Below, one piece after another: positions 1 through 9,665 of a DNA stretch of 64,000 nucleotides. Under the pieces are notes generated by a model that ran no database searches, was not told the DNA's origin, and was given only the letters and a program-made list of their open reading frames with translations. Position numbers and translations under genes: made by a program. Origin of the DNA: Prorocentrum cordatum (lineage: Eukaryota > Sar > Dinophyceae > Prorocentrales > Prorocentraceae); contig CAUYUJ010022059.1 in NCBI GenBank assembly GCA_963575745.1, forward strand, positions 124,001 through 188,000, given 5' to 3'. Numbering within the stretch: the stretch's first letter is position 1; every line of letters begins with the position of its first letter.

Positions 1-3000
1 CTCCGAGCATACGAGCATCGACTTGATCGGTATTCACAACGGTCTCGGGATACTGATGAGTATACACGCCAAAAGGTGGGTCAAATACAAGAAGACATGA
101 CGAGCTGGACGAATCAGCTGATCGACCACACTAACGACACCAACATTCACCTTCGACCTGCAGCCGACCCGCACAGGCCGACGGCAGCGTCCGCCGAAGC
201 ACCACAAGCTTCAGCAGGACAACAACGACGTACGTCCCCAGGAGCAGCCTCCGCGGCAGCTTCTGCGCAGACACGTCATGTGTCTCCTGTGCGCACAGAA
301 CCAACCGCCGACGGTGCACCGATACCCTCGCAGCCAGTGTCTGCGGTGTCGGTCCATACTACGACGCCTATCAAGGAGTCAGACACCGTCCGTGTACCTG
401 TCTTGCCTAAGATCACGCAGCTGCTGGAGAGGCAGCAAAGAGTGCGGAAGAACTTCGGGGCCGCCTCAGGGCGACCATCCAAAGCATACGCCTTCCTATG
501 CGTGGCAGAACAGCCCGAATGTACATTCGAGGATTTACAAGACAGTGGAGACTTTGAGAGCATCGATTGCAAACTCGCAACCGCTCTGAGCGACATCTTA
601 TCCTCAGACTTACGCTACCAAATCAGGCTCATCGAGACCAGAGAGCACAAAGCAGGACGCATGCTCAAAGGACGCCAGATATACTGGCATATCCTACAGT
701 CCTACAAAGTGACAGACGTTGACGACCTGCACGATTTTGAGCGCCTTAAAGAACTGAGGATGAGAGATGAAGATTTGCAACGTTTCATTACCGATTGGGA
801 CGCCTTACTCTTGGAATGCCGAGAAGTACCCGATCCAAAGATATTGGAATCGCTATTTCGTACACAGATTCGTAGACATGCATGGATGAAACAAGACATG
901 TACGAGTACCAGCGCATGAAGATGAGCGACCCGAATCGTACCTACGGTTGGCTTCGACAGCGTGTCCTGGACATACTGGAGATTAAACAATTGGAGAAGA
1001 ATCAAAACAAGCTACGGTACGAACATGAGACACGATCTCAGGTCAACGTGTGCGCTGCATGGAAGAAAGGCAATTGTCGCAACGGTGAACGGTGCAAGGC
1101 TTTACATACATATTCCAGGGATTGGAAGAACAACAAATCTTCCAGAACATCAACGGCTGGTGGCAACCCCCGCCGTAGTATGTCCACTCCTGCGAACCAC
1201 AAGAAGCCAGCATCGAAACCATTCTGCTTCGATTTCGCCAAGCGCAACACATGTACCAGAGGTGATAAGTGTAACTTCCCACACGTCGCACAGTGCAAAG
1301 ATTTCGCACAGAACAAGTGCACAACAGGCGACAAATGCAGATACGCTCATCTTGCACCTGGTGCAAAGACTCCTGAACGAAGCCCGAGTCGACCACGGAC
1401 TTCCAGCCAGGACAGCCGTGGCCGATCACCATCCCGCGGATCAGGAAGCCAACGGTCTTCACAACGCGGGGGGTTTCGCTACGCAAGCGGTTCACGACAT
1501 GGACGTGACAACCGACGCCAATACGACCGATCCCGTTCGACATCTAGGGGGTCCCAAGACTCTCGCAGCCAATCGAGAAATCGATGCGACAGATCTTCGA
1601 GATCTACCTACCGAGGGCGAGACAATCGTGGCGGCGGACGCGGCAGTCCACGCGGCCGTGACAGATCATATGGTAGTGACAAAGGACGTGGCAAACGGTA
1701 TCCGAGCCGCGGATCGTCCCGTGGTTCACCCAACACCAGAGCACGTTCTCCTGCCAATTTTCGACGTTCACGCCGTTCAGACCGCAGTTACGTCATCCGT
1801 GACAAGACCCTCATGGCCAACACTAAGGCCACAGCGACATCTACCAAGACACGTCGTCGGATACGCTTCGACGTGCGCAGCGTGGACTACTATTTCCATA
1901 CCATATCTGGCAGAGCCAGACTGGATAAATGGAAAGAGCTGCCGAACGAGGGTGACATCGTCAAAGTACCAGATCCCTTACCACAAAAATGGTGGGATGA
2001 AAGTGCAGATGCCTTACGAGAATGTCAAAAAGAGGCACAACTCTGGTACGACGAACTATATGACTACCGACACAACAAAGAGTCGGTGGCCACACCAACT
2101 GCGATCCGAAAGCATGACGACATTGTCAAGCAGTCATCAAAGACTGCCCAGACGACAACAACGACAAAGCCAGTCGACCCTTCACGTTCGACCGCAGCAT
2201 TGACAAGGTCTTGGGTTCTCGACAGTGGTTCTGCTCATCATATTCAGGGAAAACATGAACTTACGCAGACCGAGTCGGATCGCATATCTATTCGCGAAGA
2301 GCATATTCTGGAAACTGCAAATGGTGATCATACCGTCAACGAGCACGACGACATACGGCTACCCGAGGTTGGACTGCATAGTTCAGCCCTTGCTTTACCA
2401 GACTGCCCATCATTACTATCAGTTGGAAAATTGATTGAGGTTGATGGCTTTCGACAGCTTTGGGATCCTGAGCTGGGCTACATGCTTCAGGATCCGGGGG
2501 GCCAATGGTATAAGATTCCAGTCAACAATCGAGTGCCAGAGTTACGACTCGACGACTTAACACGGATACCACCACCACGTTTATGCACTTCGTCAGCACC
2601 CCGCCGTCGTCAGCGAAAGCGTTCATCCGCCCGCTGTAACGACACTTGCTGGCGCTGCAAAACTGCAGAGCAACCAACCACTGCAGACGAGCTACGGCCC
2701 CACATAGGGACCTGCCCCAAGAGACCACATGTCGGAGAGGGAGGAGGAGCACGGACCATCACGGTCGAAGAACCTCCCGACACACGCACAGACGAGCCCA
2801 ACGTGGACACAACCACCGACTCGCCTATGTCTCTGACGCAGCGCTCTCCTCCACAATGCGGGGGGCTAGATATAGCTCAATCAGACAACGACATACCGAC
2901 AGAGACACCCACACAAACGCATCCAGACAACGATCGAGTTCTACCCAACAGACAAAAGAAACCGATCGACCCGATGCATTACATGACTCACAGCCCAAAA

Positions 3001-3924
3001 CATCCTGACTGTGAGATCTGCTCTCGCACGATGGCACAGAATGCCCCGTGTAGACGACAGCGCAAACCACATCCACCGGCAGACCCCACCGAAGAGGATA
3101 ACGCCTACGAGGCTTTTGTCCCGAAGAAGTTCGGTGAGGCTCTAACTGCCGACCATATCGCACTGGCCAAAGACGATGCCGCGGACAAACATGGCGACAC
3201 ATATGCACTTGTTGTCCTTGACAGATACACTGGCATCTTCATGGCCTACCCAGCGCTACACAAAGACGCAGCTACTACAAAAGCATCCTTTCAACAATTC
3301 ATCGCCGCGAACGATGAGGTGAAGCATATCTACACAGACAACTCTGGAGAGCTTCAGAAAGCTTGCCGCCAACTGGGATGGAGACACGACACGAGTGCGC
3401 CACATCGTCCACAGACAAATGGATTGATTGAGCGCGTTGTCAAAATTGTCATTCTTGGTGCCAGAGCTGTGTTACATATGTCTGGTCTGGGACACGAATG
3501 GTGGAAAGAGGCCATGCAAGCCTTTTGCTGTGGACACAACTTTGTGCATACATCCACGGGCGTCGCTGCCCTCAACGAGGAGCATGCAGAAAAGACAGCT
3601 CATGAAATAAAATTTGGCGAAAGCTTTCCTGGGCACTGCATACCATTCGGTGCTCGGATCTTTTGGAAATGCCTCAACCCCGAGATTAACAACGAGACTG
3701 CAAAGTTTAAAGAAAATACTCGGGAAGGGTTATTCATGGGATACCACTTACACTCTGGGGGACGATGGTCAGGTGACTACCTTGTCTTGGACACGGCTAC
3801 ATACGCCAAGAACCCTGATGGTGAACTGTGTCATGTACACAGAGTCAAAGACATCATCATCCCTGATGGCAAGTTCACCTACCTACCCTACGACATCACA
3901 ACCCGGAGGCACACGACGAGGTGA
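1..3924 (+). CDS. Copia polyprotein part 1: gag with three CCCH fingers, protease, integrase (5' partial)
   Basis: The frame is open from base 1, so the apparent GTG start at 76 is not a true start. Residues below count from 76. Residues about 180-310 are an alpha-helical gag-like region. Three CCCH zinc fingers begin at C326, C384 and C407 (spacing about C-x7/8-C-x5-C-x3-H) in place of the usual CCHC knuckle, followed by a long Arg/Ser-rich tract (about 430-560). The aspartic protease motif DSG starts at D716. An HHCC-type zinc region (KHPDCEIC) precedes the integrase core, whose acidic triad is D1026 (TADHIA), D1088 (YTDNSGE) and E1119 (NGLIER). These parts package the RNA, mature the polyprotein and insert the cDNA. 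The frame ends at TGA 3922-3924, yet homologous-looking sequence continues in the same frame to about 4004, so this stop probably interrupts a longer gag-pol. Confidence 0.85.
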   Translation, partial: LRAYEHRLDRYSQRSRDTDEYTRQKVGQIQEDMTSWTNQLIDHTNDTNIHLRPAADPHRPTAASAEAPQASAGQQRRTSPGAASAAASAQTRHVSPVRTEPTADGAPIPSQPVSAVSVHTTTPIKESDTVRVPVLPKITQLLERQQRVRKNFGAASGRPSKAYAFLCVAEQPECTFEDLQDSGDFESIDCKLATALSDILSSDLRYQIRLIETREHKAGRMLKGRQIYWHILQSYKVTDVDDLHDFERLKELRMRDEDLQRFITDWDALLLECREVPDPKILESLFRTQIRRHAWMKQDMYEYQRMKMSDPNRTYGWLRQRVLDILEIKQLEKNQNKLRYEHETRSQVNVCAAWKKGNCRNGERCKALHTYSRDWKNNKSSRTSTAGGNPRRSMSTPANHKKPASKPFCFDFAKRNTCTRGDKCNFPHVAQCKDFAQNKCTTGDKCRYAHLAPGAKTPERSPSRPRTSSQDSRGRSPSRGSGSQRSSQRGGFRYASGSRHGRDNRRQYDRSRSTSRGSQDSRSQSRNRCDRSSRSTYRGRDNRGGGRGSPRGRDRSYGSDKGRGKRYPSRGSSRGSPNTRARSPANFRRSRRSDRSYVIRDKTLMANTKATATSTKTRRRIRFDVRSVDYYFHTISGRARLDKWKELPNEGDIVKVPDPLPQKWWDESADALRECQKEAQLWYDELYDYRHNKESVATPTAIRKHDDIVKQSSKTAQTTTTTKPVDPSRSTAALTRSWVLDSGSAHHIQGKHELTQTESDRISIREEHILETANGDHTVNEHDDIRLPEVGLHSSALALPDCPSLLSVGKLIEVDGFRQLWDPELGYMLQDPGGQWYKIPVNNRVPELRLDDLTRIPPPRLCTSSAPRRRQRKRSSARCNDTCWRCKTAEQPTTADELRPHIGTCPKRPHVGEGGGARTITVEEPPDTRTDEPNVDTTTDSPMSLTQRSPPQCGGLDIAQSDNDIPTETPTQTHPDNDRVLPNRQKKPIDPMHYMTHSPKHPDCEICSRTMAQNAPCRRQRKPHPPADPTEEDNAYEAFVPKKFGEALTADHIALAKDDAADKHGDTYALVVLDRYTGIFMAYPALHKDAATTKASFQQFIAANDEVKHIYTDNSGELQKACRQLGWRHDTSAPHRPQTNGLIERVVKIVILGARAVLHMSGLGHEWWKEAMQAFCCGHNFVHTSTGVAALNEEHAEKTAHEIKFGESFPGHCIPFGARIFWKCLNPEINNETAKFKENTREGLFMGYHLHSGGRWSGDYLVLDTATYAKNPDGELCHVHRVKDIIIPDGKFTYLPYDITTRRHTTR

Positions 3925-4004
3925 AGGCCTCTACTTCTCGCCCCTGACAAGCCAATGCCTGATCCTCCACTTTCCTACCCTAAAGAATGGGATGACTATG
4001 ATGA

Positions 4005-5606
4005 CCGGAAGATAACGATGCTGACATTCAGACATCGGCTTCTGAAGTTGCTGCACCAGCGCCGGAGCCAGACTACTGGGAACAGCGTGGATATTGCGTC
4101 ATCAGACACATTCGTACCCCAAGAAAGAAACTGTTCATCCCGACGGACGACGTCATGAATATACCTGTACCTGTTGACCAACTCGACGTGACACGAGATT
4201 TCAAAACGACTTCTACTTTCGAGGGCGAAAGTAACTTCCGAGATGTTTGGGATGGTGTTAGCGCCAACGACCACAGGGAGTTAAGCGAGCCATGGACAGG
4301 CACGATACAGTTCTATGAGCTTCCAAAAATGACGCCAGACGGCAAAATGGTGGTTCGTGGACGCGAGACACGTGTGCAGACTACTACACGTCCTGATCAC
4401 GTTCTTCCCGAGCATTGGAAAACACTTTCTCGTGGACAGCAAAAGAAAGAGATCGATTACGCCAACGACGTTAAACGAGCTCGTGAGATTCGTGATCGTG
4501 CTGCACTGAGAGTGTGGACAAGACAGGATAAACAGGTCAACAATTTCCGTACTACTACATCAGGCGGACCCACATGGAATACTGTGGAACGACGGAGTAC
4601 ATACGACACTGACAATAGCGACGTCATTCGCGACGAGAATGTCAAAGGCGTGACAAACAAAGAAATACTGTATGCCAAATTACCTGGTGGGCCACGTGAC
4701 ATTACCACGGTACTATACTACCGTCAACTACCACAACAGCACGATGGAGAAGAACGTGTTTTGGTCTTTGTGGATAATGAGGGAACCGACTTTGGGACAT
4801 TGAACCCGCTTATACGCAAGTTCACCCAGTCGGTAGTAATACCAACCATGCCACGTGAGACCAACTACACGCCGGCACACAGAGATCTAATTCCAGATTT
4901 GACATGGTCACGCCCAGCATTAGTTACCAGAAACCTGAGTAAGAAAGAAGTTGCCGCAGAAACACGTGCACAAGAAGCCCTACGAAAAGAATACGAAATA
5001 TTGGAAAAGAAACAAACATGGATGTTGGAGACTGTTGCAGAAAAAGCTGATATCGAGTCACAAGCTATCCGCAATGGAACAAAGGTGCATTTCTTCAACA
5101 TCTTGGAGTTATCTTCAGTCAAACATGAGGAATTTCCTCCTGATCTACGTAAATTCAAGGGCAGAGTGGTGGTTCAGGGCAATACAGGCAAAGACGAAAC
5201 TGGTTTGGCCGCCATATTCGCCGACGCCGCTTCCAGTGCTTCGCATATAGAGGCTTCCAAACTTTGCGATGCTACTGCGTTATTACCGCAATATGCGGGA
5301 GAGCAAAGTGACGCACCTGGAGCCTACACGCAAGTTTTATTATACGGCGACGGACGAATTGATCCAGTTGATACCTGGATTACTATACCTAAATGGCGAC
5401 AACCGACATCATGGTCAAAATGCAATAACCCAGTGTGCCGATTGCGATTGGCACTATACGGACACCCTCTCGCAGGTGTCTTTTGGGAACGAAAATGCCG
5501 TACATGCTTGGAAAACGTCGGTTTCGAGCCTATTTCAGGATGGGAATGCGAATGGAGACACAACAAACTGGGATTGATAGTTTCAGTATATGTGGACGAT
5601 TTTTAA
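4005..5606 (+). CDS. Copia polyprotein part 2: linker and reverse transcriptase up to the catalytic YVDD
   Basis: Reading frame 3 is open from 4005; the first ATG is at 4155. The preceding segment 3925-4004 is read in frame 1, so one base was gained or lost near 4005. The protein carries the RVT_2 core: a KGRVVVQGN block, the first catalytic aspartate in a QSDAPGAYTQ block typical of one dinoflagellate copia clade, an LRLALYGHP block, and the YVDDF box that holds the two metal-binding aspartates at the very end. A TAA at 5604-5606 falls directly behind YVDDF, and the next codons continue the family's usual sequence in the same frame. It therefore looks like a single point change splitting the palm domain. 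The copy cannot make full-length RT without readthrough. Confidence 0.8.
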   Translation, partial: PEDNDADIQTSASEVAAPAPEPDYWEQRGYCVIRHIRTPRKKLFIPTDDVMNIPVPVDQLDVTRDFKTTSTFEGESNFRDVWDGVSANDHRELSEPWTGTIQFYELPKMTPDGKMVVRGRETRVQTTTRPDHVLPEHWKTLSRGQQKKEIDYANDVKRAREIRDRAALRVWTRQDKQVNNFRTTTSGGPTWNTVERRSTYDTDNSDVIRDENVKGVTNKEILYAKLPGGPRDITTVLYYRQLPQQHDGEERVLVFVDNEGTDFGTLNPLIRKFTQSVVIPTMPRETNYTPAHRDLIPDLTWSRPALVTRNLSKKEVAAETRAQEALRKEYEILEKKQTWMLETVAEKADIESQAIRNGTKVHFFNILELSSVKHEEFPPDLRKFKGRVVVQGNTGKDETGLAAIFADAASSASHIEASKLCDATALLPQYAGEQSDAPGAYTQVLLYGDGRIDPVDTWITIPKWRQPTSWSKCNNPVCRLRLALYGHPLAGVFWERKCRTCLENVGFEPISGWECEWRHNKLGLIVSVYVDDF

Positions 5607-6620
5607 TTGGCCGGCCCAGCTCATAATCTACAGACTGGCTGGGATTATATTCGCAAAAGCGGTATCGATTTGGATCCACCTACTCCATACTCACAACATT
5701 TGAGTTGTGGACAACAAGCATATGATGTACCGCAGAGCATCTTCGACAAAAGAATGTCCACAATACGCCCCATGCTACCTGCACACAATGAGAAATATTA
5801 CAATACGGCCAAACACGTTCGTGGTATTCGACATGATATGCTTGGTTTTACAGATCAGTGCATTGAGCGATACCTGGAATGCGCCTCCAAGCGCGCCCAG
5901 GGAACAGGGTCACGTCGGAAACGATCCGACTCGCCGAGGGCTTCGCGATCCAAATCGCCATCCTCCTCCGGGTCGGTCGCCAGACCTACCAGTGTGCTCA
6001 ACGCACGGCCACGATCATCCAGCCCAGCAAAATCGGTCGACACAACTTCTACCAATACCATACCCGCCACATACCATGACCTACCCGACGCAGAGACCCC
6101 TGGCATCGAGGACACCTCCTTCACTGAGTCCGACTATTCAGACGAGGGCGTTCTCGGCCAGGACGCGGCAAGTGTACTAATGAAGATCCTGTACTTGGCA
6201 CGTTGCTGTCGTTTCGATCTTCTACATCCGGTATGTATGTTGGCCAGAGAAATTACCAAATGGAATACTACATGTGACAAACGTCTACATCGGTTGATAT
6301 GCTACATCAAAACGACGCGTACACATTGCTTACACGGATGGATAGGCGATTCGTCAGACAAGTTATCCATCATGCTCTTCACTGACGCCTCGTTCGCTGA
6401 TTGCATTACATCATCCAAATCCACTACCGGTGTTTTTGCTGCGCTTGTTGGACCCAATACGTTCTTTCCAGTCAACGCTGTATGTAAGAAACAAATGGTT
6501 GTTTCACATTCATCAACTGAATCGGAGATTGTTGCTCTCGATTCCGCACTACGACTGGAAGGGTTACCACTACTATCATTCTGGGAAGCCGTGGTGGGAG
6601 TTGCCAAAACATGCAAATAG
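5607..6620 (+). CDS. Copia polyprotein part 3: RT thumb, Ser/Arg linker and first half of RNase H
   Basis: This continues part 2 in the same frame straight after its TAA; the codon following the stop is TTG, so no separate start is needed. Residues LAGP begin the region behind YVDD, then comes a linker of about 80 residues rich in Ser, Arg and Pro (nt about 5900-6090) that ordinary copia elements lack. The connection domain (MKILYLARCCRFDLLHPV) and the RNase H start follow, with the first metal-binding Asp in LFTDASFADC and the catalytic Glu in HSSTESEIVALD. RNase H degrades the RNA strand after minus-strand synthesis. A TAG at 6618-6620 cuts the domain in two; the frame is open again right behind it. 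Confidence 0.8.
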   Translation: MAGPAHNLQTGWDYIRKSGIDLDPPTPYSQHLSCGQQAYDVPQSIFDKRMSTIRPMLPAHNEKYYNTAKHVRGIRHDMLGFTDQCIERYLECASKRAQGTGSRRKRSDSPRASRSKSPSSSGSVARPTSVLNARPRSSSPAKSVDTTSTNTIPATYHDLPDAETPGIEDTSFTESDYSDEGVLGQDAASVLMKILYLARCCRFDLLHPVCMLAREITKWNTTCDKRLHRLICYIKTTRTHCLHGWIGDSSDKLSIMLFTDASFADCITSSKSTTGVFAALVGPNTFFPVNAVCKKQMVVSHSSTESEIVALDSALRLEGLPLLSFWEAVVGVAKTCK

Positions 6621-9600
6621 AAGAATACATGCCTGAGTTGCCATCGACACGTTGACCCGGCGATGTGTCCTACATTGGCAGCCAAAAAGAAGCGTAAACC
6701 ATCGCCTCGCAAGGCACCCCCTACACGGGGATCTTCTCCTAGCCGTAGGCAACTACCGCTAAATACGGATTTACCTACGACTCCAAAGAGACGTACAATA
6801 TCCCATGAAGGTACTGTACTACACGTGGATCCAGAGCCAGCTCCAGAGATCAGTGCACCCAAAGTACGTCTTATCGTCCTGGAGGATAACCAGGCCGTTA
6901 TCAAAATTGTCCAAAAGGGACGTACACCAGCACTTCGTCATCTTCATCGTACTCATCGTATCAATCTGGATTGGATATGCGAAACATGCCGAATCGAACA
7001 TATCGAGCTTAAATATGTAGGAACAAAAGAGAAGATCGCAGATATGATGACCAAACATTTCGAGACCAAGAAAGCAGACCTTTGGAAGGACCTCTTGGAA
7101 CACTCGCTTATTTTTCCTGTTGCTCCGATACAATGTCCGCCGATACGAGGGCCTCGGAGGCCCGACGGTTTACCTCATGAAGCGGAACCTCCTAAATTGA
7201 ATGGATGCCCAGAAATATGCAAGATATTGCTGACGGAAAAAGAAAGATGGGGCGATGTAGGATCAGAATGCGGATTTCAGTGTGTTGGGCAAGCTAGCCA
7301 CGAGGGACTATGTGCATGCATGTACCACATTGGCGTACCAGCCGCAGATATTGCGTCGCGCACACCTCGTTCACGCGCACGTTCACCGCACGGTAGACAT
7401 CCCCGCCATCCTCCCTCACCTCAACGAGATGCAGAGAGAGTTAGGACATTGATTATTCGTTCACACCGCAGCAATTTTACGACTCGAGCTGCAAAGCTTA
7501 CAGGCATCCTGTTCGCCGCTTGCGAGGCGAAAATCAGTGAGATCGGTTCTAATCACGACCCCCCCATCCACGAGATGGATCAGGCACAGCCGCTCAACCT
7601 TGTCGGCTGGCCCATCGGCTACGACAAGGAGTACGACCCGAACGCCAGGGACGATGACCGCGTGGGTTTCGCGCACCACGCTCAAACTGGTCGTCCTCGT
7701 GATCCCGAAGATGGTTACATATACATACATCAACGGCGTGCCGATCGAAGCGGAGAATTTGATCTTCGCGTGCCCGACGAATCTTCTATTCGTGAATTTG
7801 CCCGCTTCGCGTCCGTCGAGGCTAAGAAATGGGCCAACACCGAGAGTGGATCCGTCGGCGGCAACGCCAACTACGAGTACAACACGTTCACAGCTACGCC
7901 GTGGCTATCATTCATGCGTGCTATGTGTATGATTTCCAGCCTTTTCAATCGTAATCCTTCAGTCCAAGACAGTGTTCGTGGACTACATGATCATTTGAAT
8001 GCGACGATCCCAGGATCCGACCGCAAATGTCCACCATCAAACTTTACTACAATGATACTGAAGACGGAGCGGGTGATGATTCACAACGATTGGCCCAACA
8101 TTGGCAGTGCAGTTCTGGGACAATACACCGAGGACAGCGTTACGGATACGCAAAGATATTACAACAATGGTCTGAGTGCACCATCCGATGTATACCAGAA
8201 TGGATTGGTAACGCCATGCTATGCTCCTAAAATTGATCGCGCAATGGCCAAGCTACCTACTCGTCCACCTGGCATCGCCAGGACATCGGATACATCTGGA
8301 CACATCGGTCACATCGTCGAAGATAACTTGGTCACCAACACGAGAGCATTTTCCGACCTTACCCAAACAAAGAAGTTCCGCCGCAAGCTTACTACATGGT
8401 TGACTGCGCGCGGAGGTTTTGGAAGCATCGGATCAAACTCCAAGACGGTGGCAACACCATCCGACCATCCGAATGGTTGGGTGGCGAAATTGGACGACCC
8501 ACAAGATACTGAGCGTACCTACCGTTGGACACCATACAACGAAGGCAACGACTTCTTCGGCGAAGCTGCTGAACAGATTGGTTCGAATGACCCTGGCCTG
8601 ACTCCTGGCAATGATGTTGACCCATTTGAGCTGAACCACGCAAAATACAGTGCTTTCTGTGGTGGTCGCCTGGTTTCTACACTATTATCAGACAATGGGT
8701 GGCACTCCCTCATACAAGAGGACTTGGGACTACTATTACATCATGCGTTTGGGCCATCGGGTCACGCGTACAAATGGACCAACTTATACACTGACTCAAC
8801 ATGGATCATGCATCCCAAGAAAGGGGCTAAGGGTGCAAAACACAAGAAGTACCCCACTTTCGGCATCGACGAGCTCAACGCTGCCCAGAAGAGAATTGAC
8901 CTCGCCAATTCATCAAATACTGCTCTGGTACCGCTAGTCATGCCGTGCCTCAACCGCGCGGAATACATGGGCGGCGCTACTCTTGAGCACCTGTCGACCA
9001 TGATCCGCGACGACATCATGATGTGGGCATTCTCCTTTGGCAATTACAGGGAATGGTTCAGACAGAATGACACGCCGATTGGTCAAGATTGCGTTCTCTT
9101 GCCTGAAGCTGGTTATGAAGGCGTACGATACGGAATGGAGGAACTACGCAAGCAAAGTTTCGAGAAAGAAGAAAGCCGCACCAACGCTCTTCTCAACAAT
9201 CAGTTTGAGAACACTCTCGAGCAGCGCAATATGATCAGGAAGATCCGCGAAGCCAGAGGCCTCATGTTCCAAAGCGACAACGCCTCCATCAAGAAGTGGC
9301 GCGAGTTGAACGAGACCATCTGGGAATACTGGGCCAATGATTTCCCATCATCCATAAAACAAAGACACTATCACAGGGGACTCAATGCCATGGTAGTATG
9401 GAGCGCGAACGACATCGCATGTGCCAATCCTGGACAGAACACCATCGACATGCGCCGACATCACAGTCGTGCTCCTACCAACGTATACGAGCTCCAAAAG
9501 ATGGAATGTGAGGGCGGCGTCCCGACGCTCATGCCCGTGCACGTGCTCGTGGACGTATCGCGTTTTGTCGACGTGATGCAGTATTTCCGCTGCCCCACGG

Positions 9601-9665
9601 TCAACCTGGAAAAGCAGCGCAATGGGGCGCACACCCGAACTTTGATCACCACACGAGCGACTTGA
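6621..9665 (+). CDS. Copia polyprotein part 4: rest of RNase H fused to about 820 residues of unknown tail
   Basis: Same frame as parts 2 and 3; the first ATG is at 6663 but the frame is open from 6621. A basic, Pro/Ser-rich insert (KKKRKPSPRK at about 6690) separates the RNase H Glu motif from the third and fourth metal ligands, seen in VLEDNQAVIKIV and KEKIADMMTKHF. RNase H ends near 7120. Ordinary copia pol stops about here, but this frame runs on to 9665 without a break. The tail starts with a Cys-containing stretch (about 7200-7330) and an Arg/Ser patch (RTPRSRARSPHGRHP), then a long mixed alpha/beta sequence rich in Trp, Asn and Tyr with no motif I recognise. Composition is that of a real protein. 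Near 9600-9640 the sense-looking frame changes to that of the next segment. Confidence 0.7.
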   Translation, partial: KNTCLSCHRHVDPAMCPTLAAKKKRKPSPRKAPPTRGSSPSRRQLPLNTDLPTTPKRRTISHEGTVLHVDPEPAPEISAPKVRLIVLEDNQAVIKIVQKGRTPALRHLHRTHRINLDWICETCRIEHIELKYVGTKEKIADMMTKHFETKKADLWKDLLEHSLIFPVAPIQCPPIRGPRRPDGLPHEAEPPKLNGCPEICKILLTEKERWGDVGSECGFQCVGQASHEGLCACMYHIGVPAADIASRTPRSRARSPHGRHPRHPPSPQRDAERVRTLIIRSHRSNFTTRAAKLTGILFAACEAKISEIGSNHDPPIHEMDQAQPLNLVGWPIGYDKEYDPNARDDDRVGFAHHAQTGRPRDPEDGYIYIHQRRADRSGEFDLRVPDESSIREFARFASVEAKKWANTESGSVGGNANYEYNTFTATPWLSFMRAMCMISSLFNRNPSVQDSVRGLHDHLNATIPGSDRKCPPSNFTTMILKTERVMIHNDWPNIGSAVLGQYTEDSVTDTQRYYNNGLSAPSDVYQNGLVTPCYAPKIDRAMAKLPTRPPGIARTSDTSGHIGHIVEDNLVTNTRAFSDLTQTKKFRRKLTTWLTARGGFGSIGSNSKTVATPSDHPNGWVAKLDDPQDTERTYRWTPYNEGNDFFGEAAEQIGSNDPGLTPGNDVDPFELNHAKYSAFCGGRLVSTLLSDNGWHSLIQEDLGLLLHHAFGPSGHAYKWTNLYTDSTWIMHPKKGAKGAKHKKYPTFGIDELNAAQKRIDLANSSNTALVPLVMPCLNRAEYMGGATLEHLSTMIRDDIMMWAFSFGNYREWFRQNDTPIGQDCVLLPEAGYEGVRYGMEELRKQSFEKEESRTNALLNNQFENTLEQRNMIRKIREARGLMFQSDNASIKKWRELNETIWEYWANDFPSSIKQRHYHRGLNAMVVWSANDIACANPGQNTIDMRRHHSRAPTNVYELQKMECEGGVPTLMPVHVLVDVSRFVDVMQYFRCPTVNLEKQRNGAHTRTLITTRAT

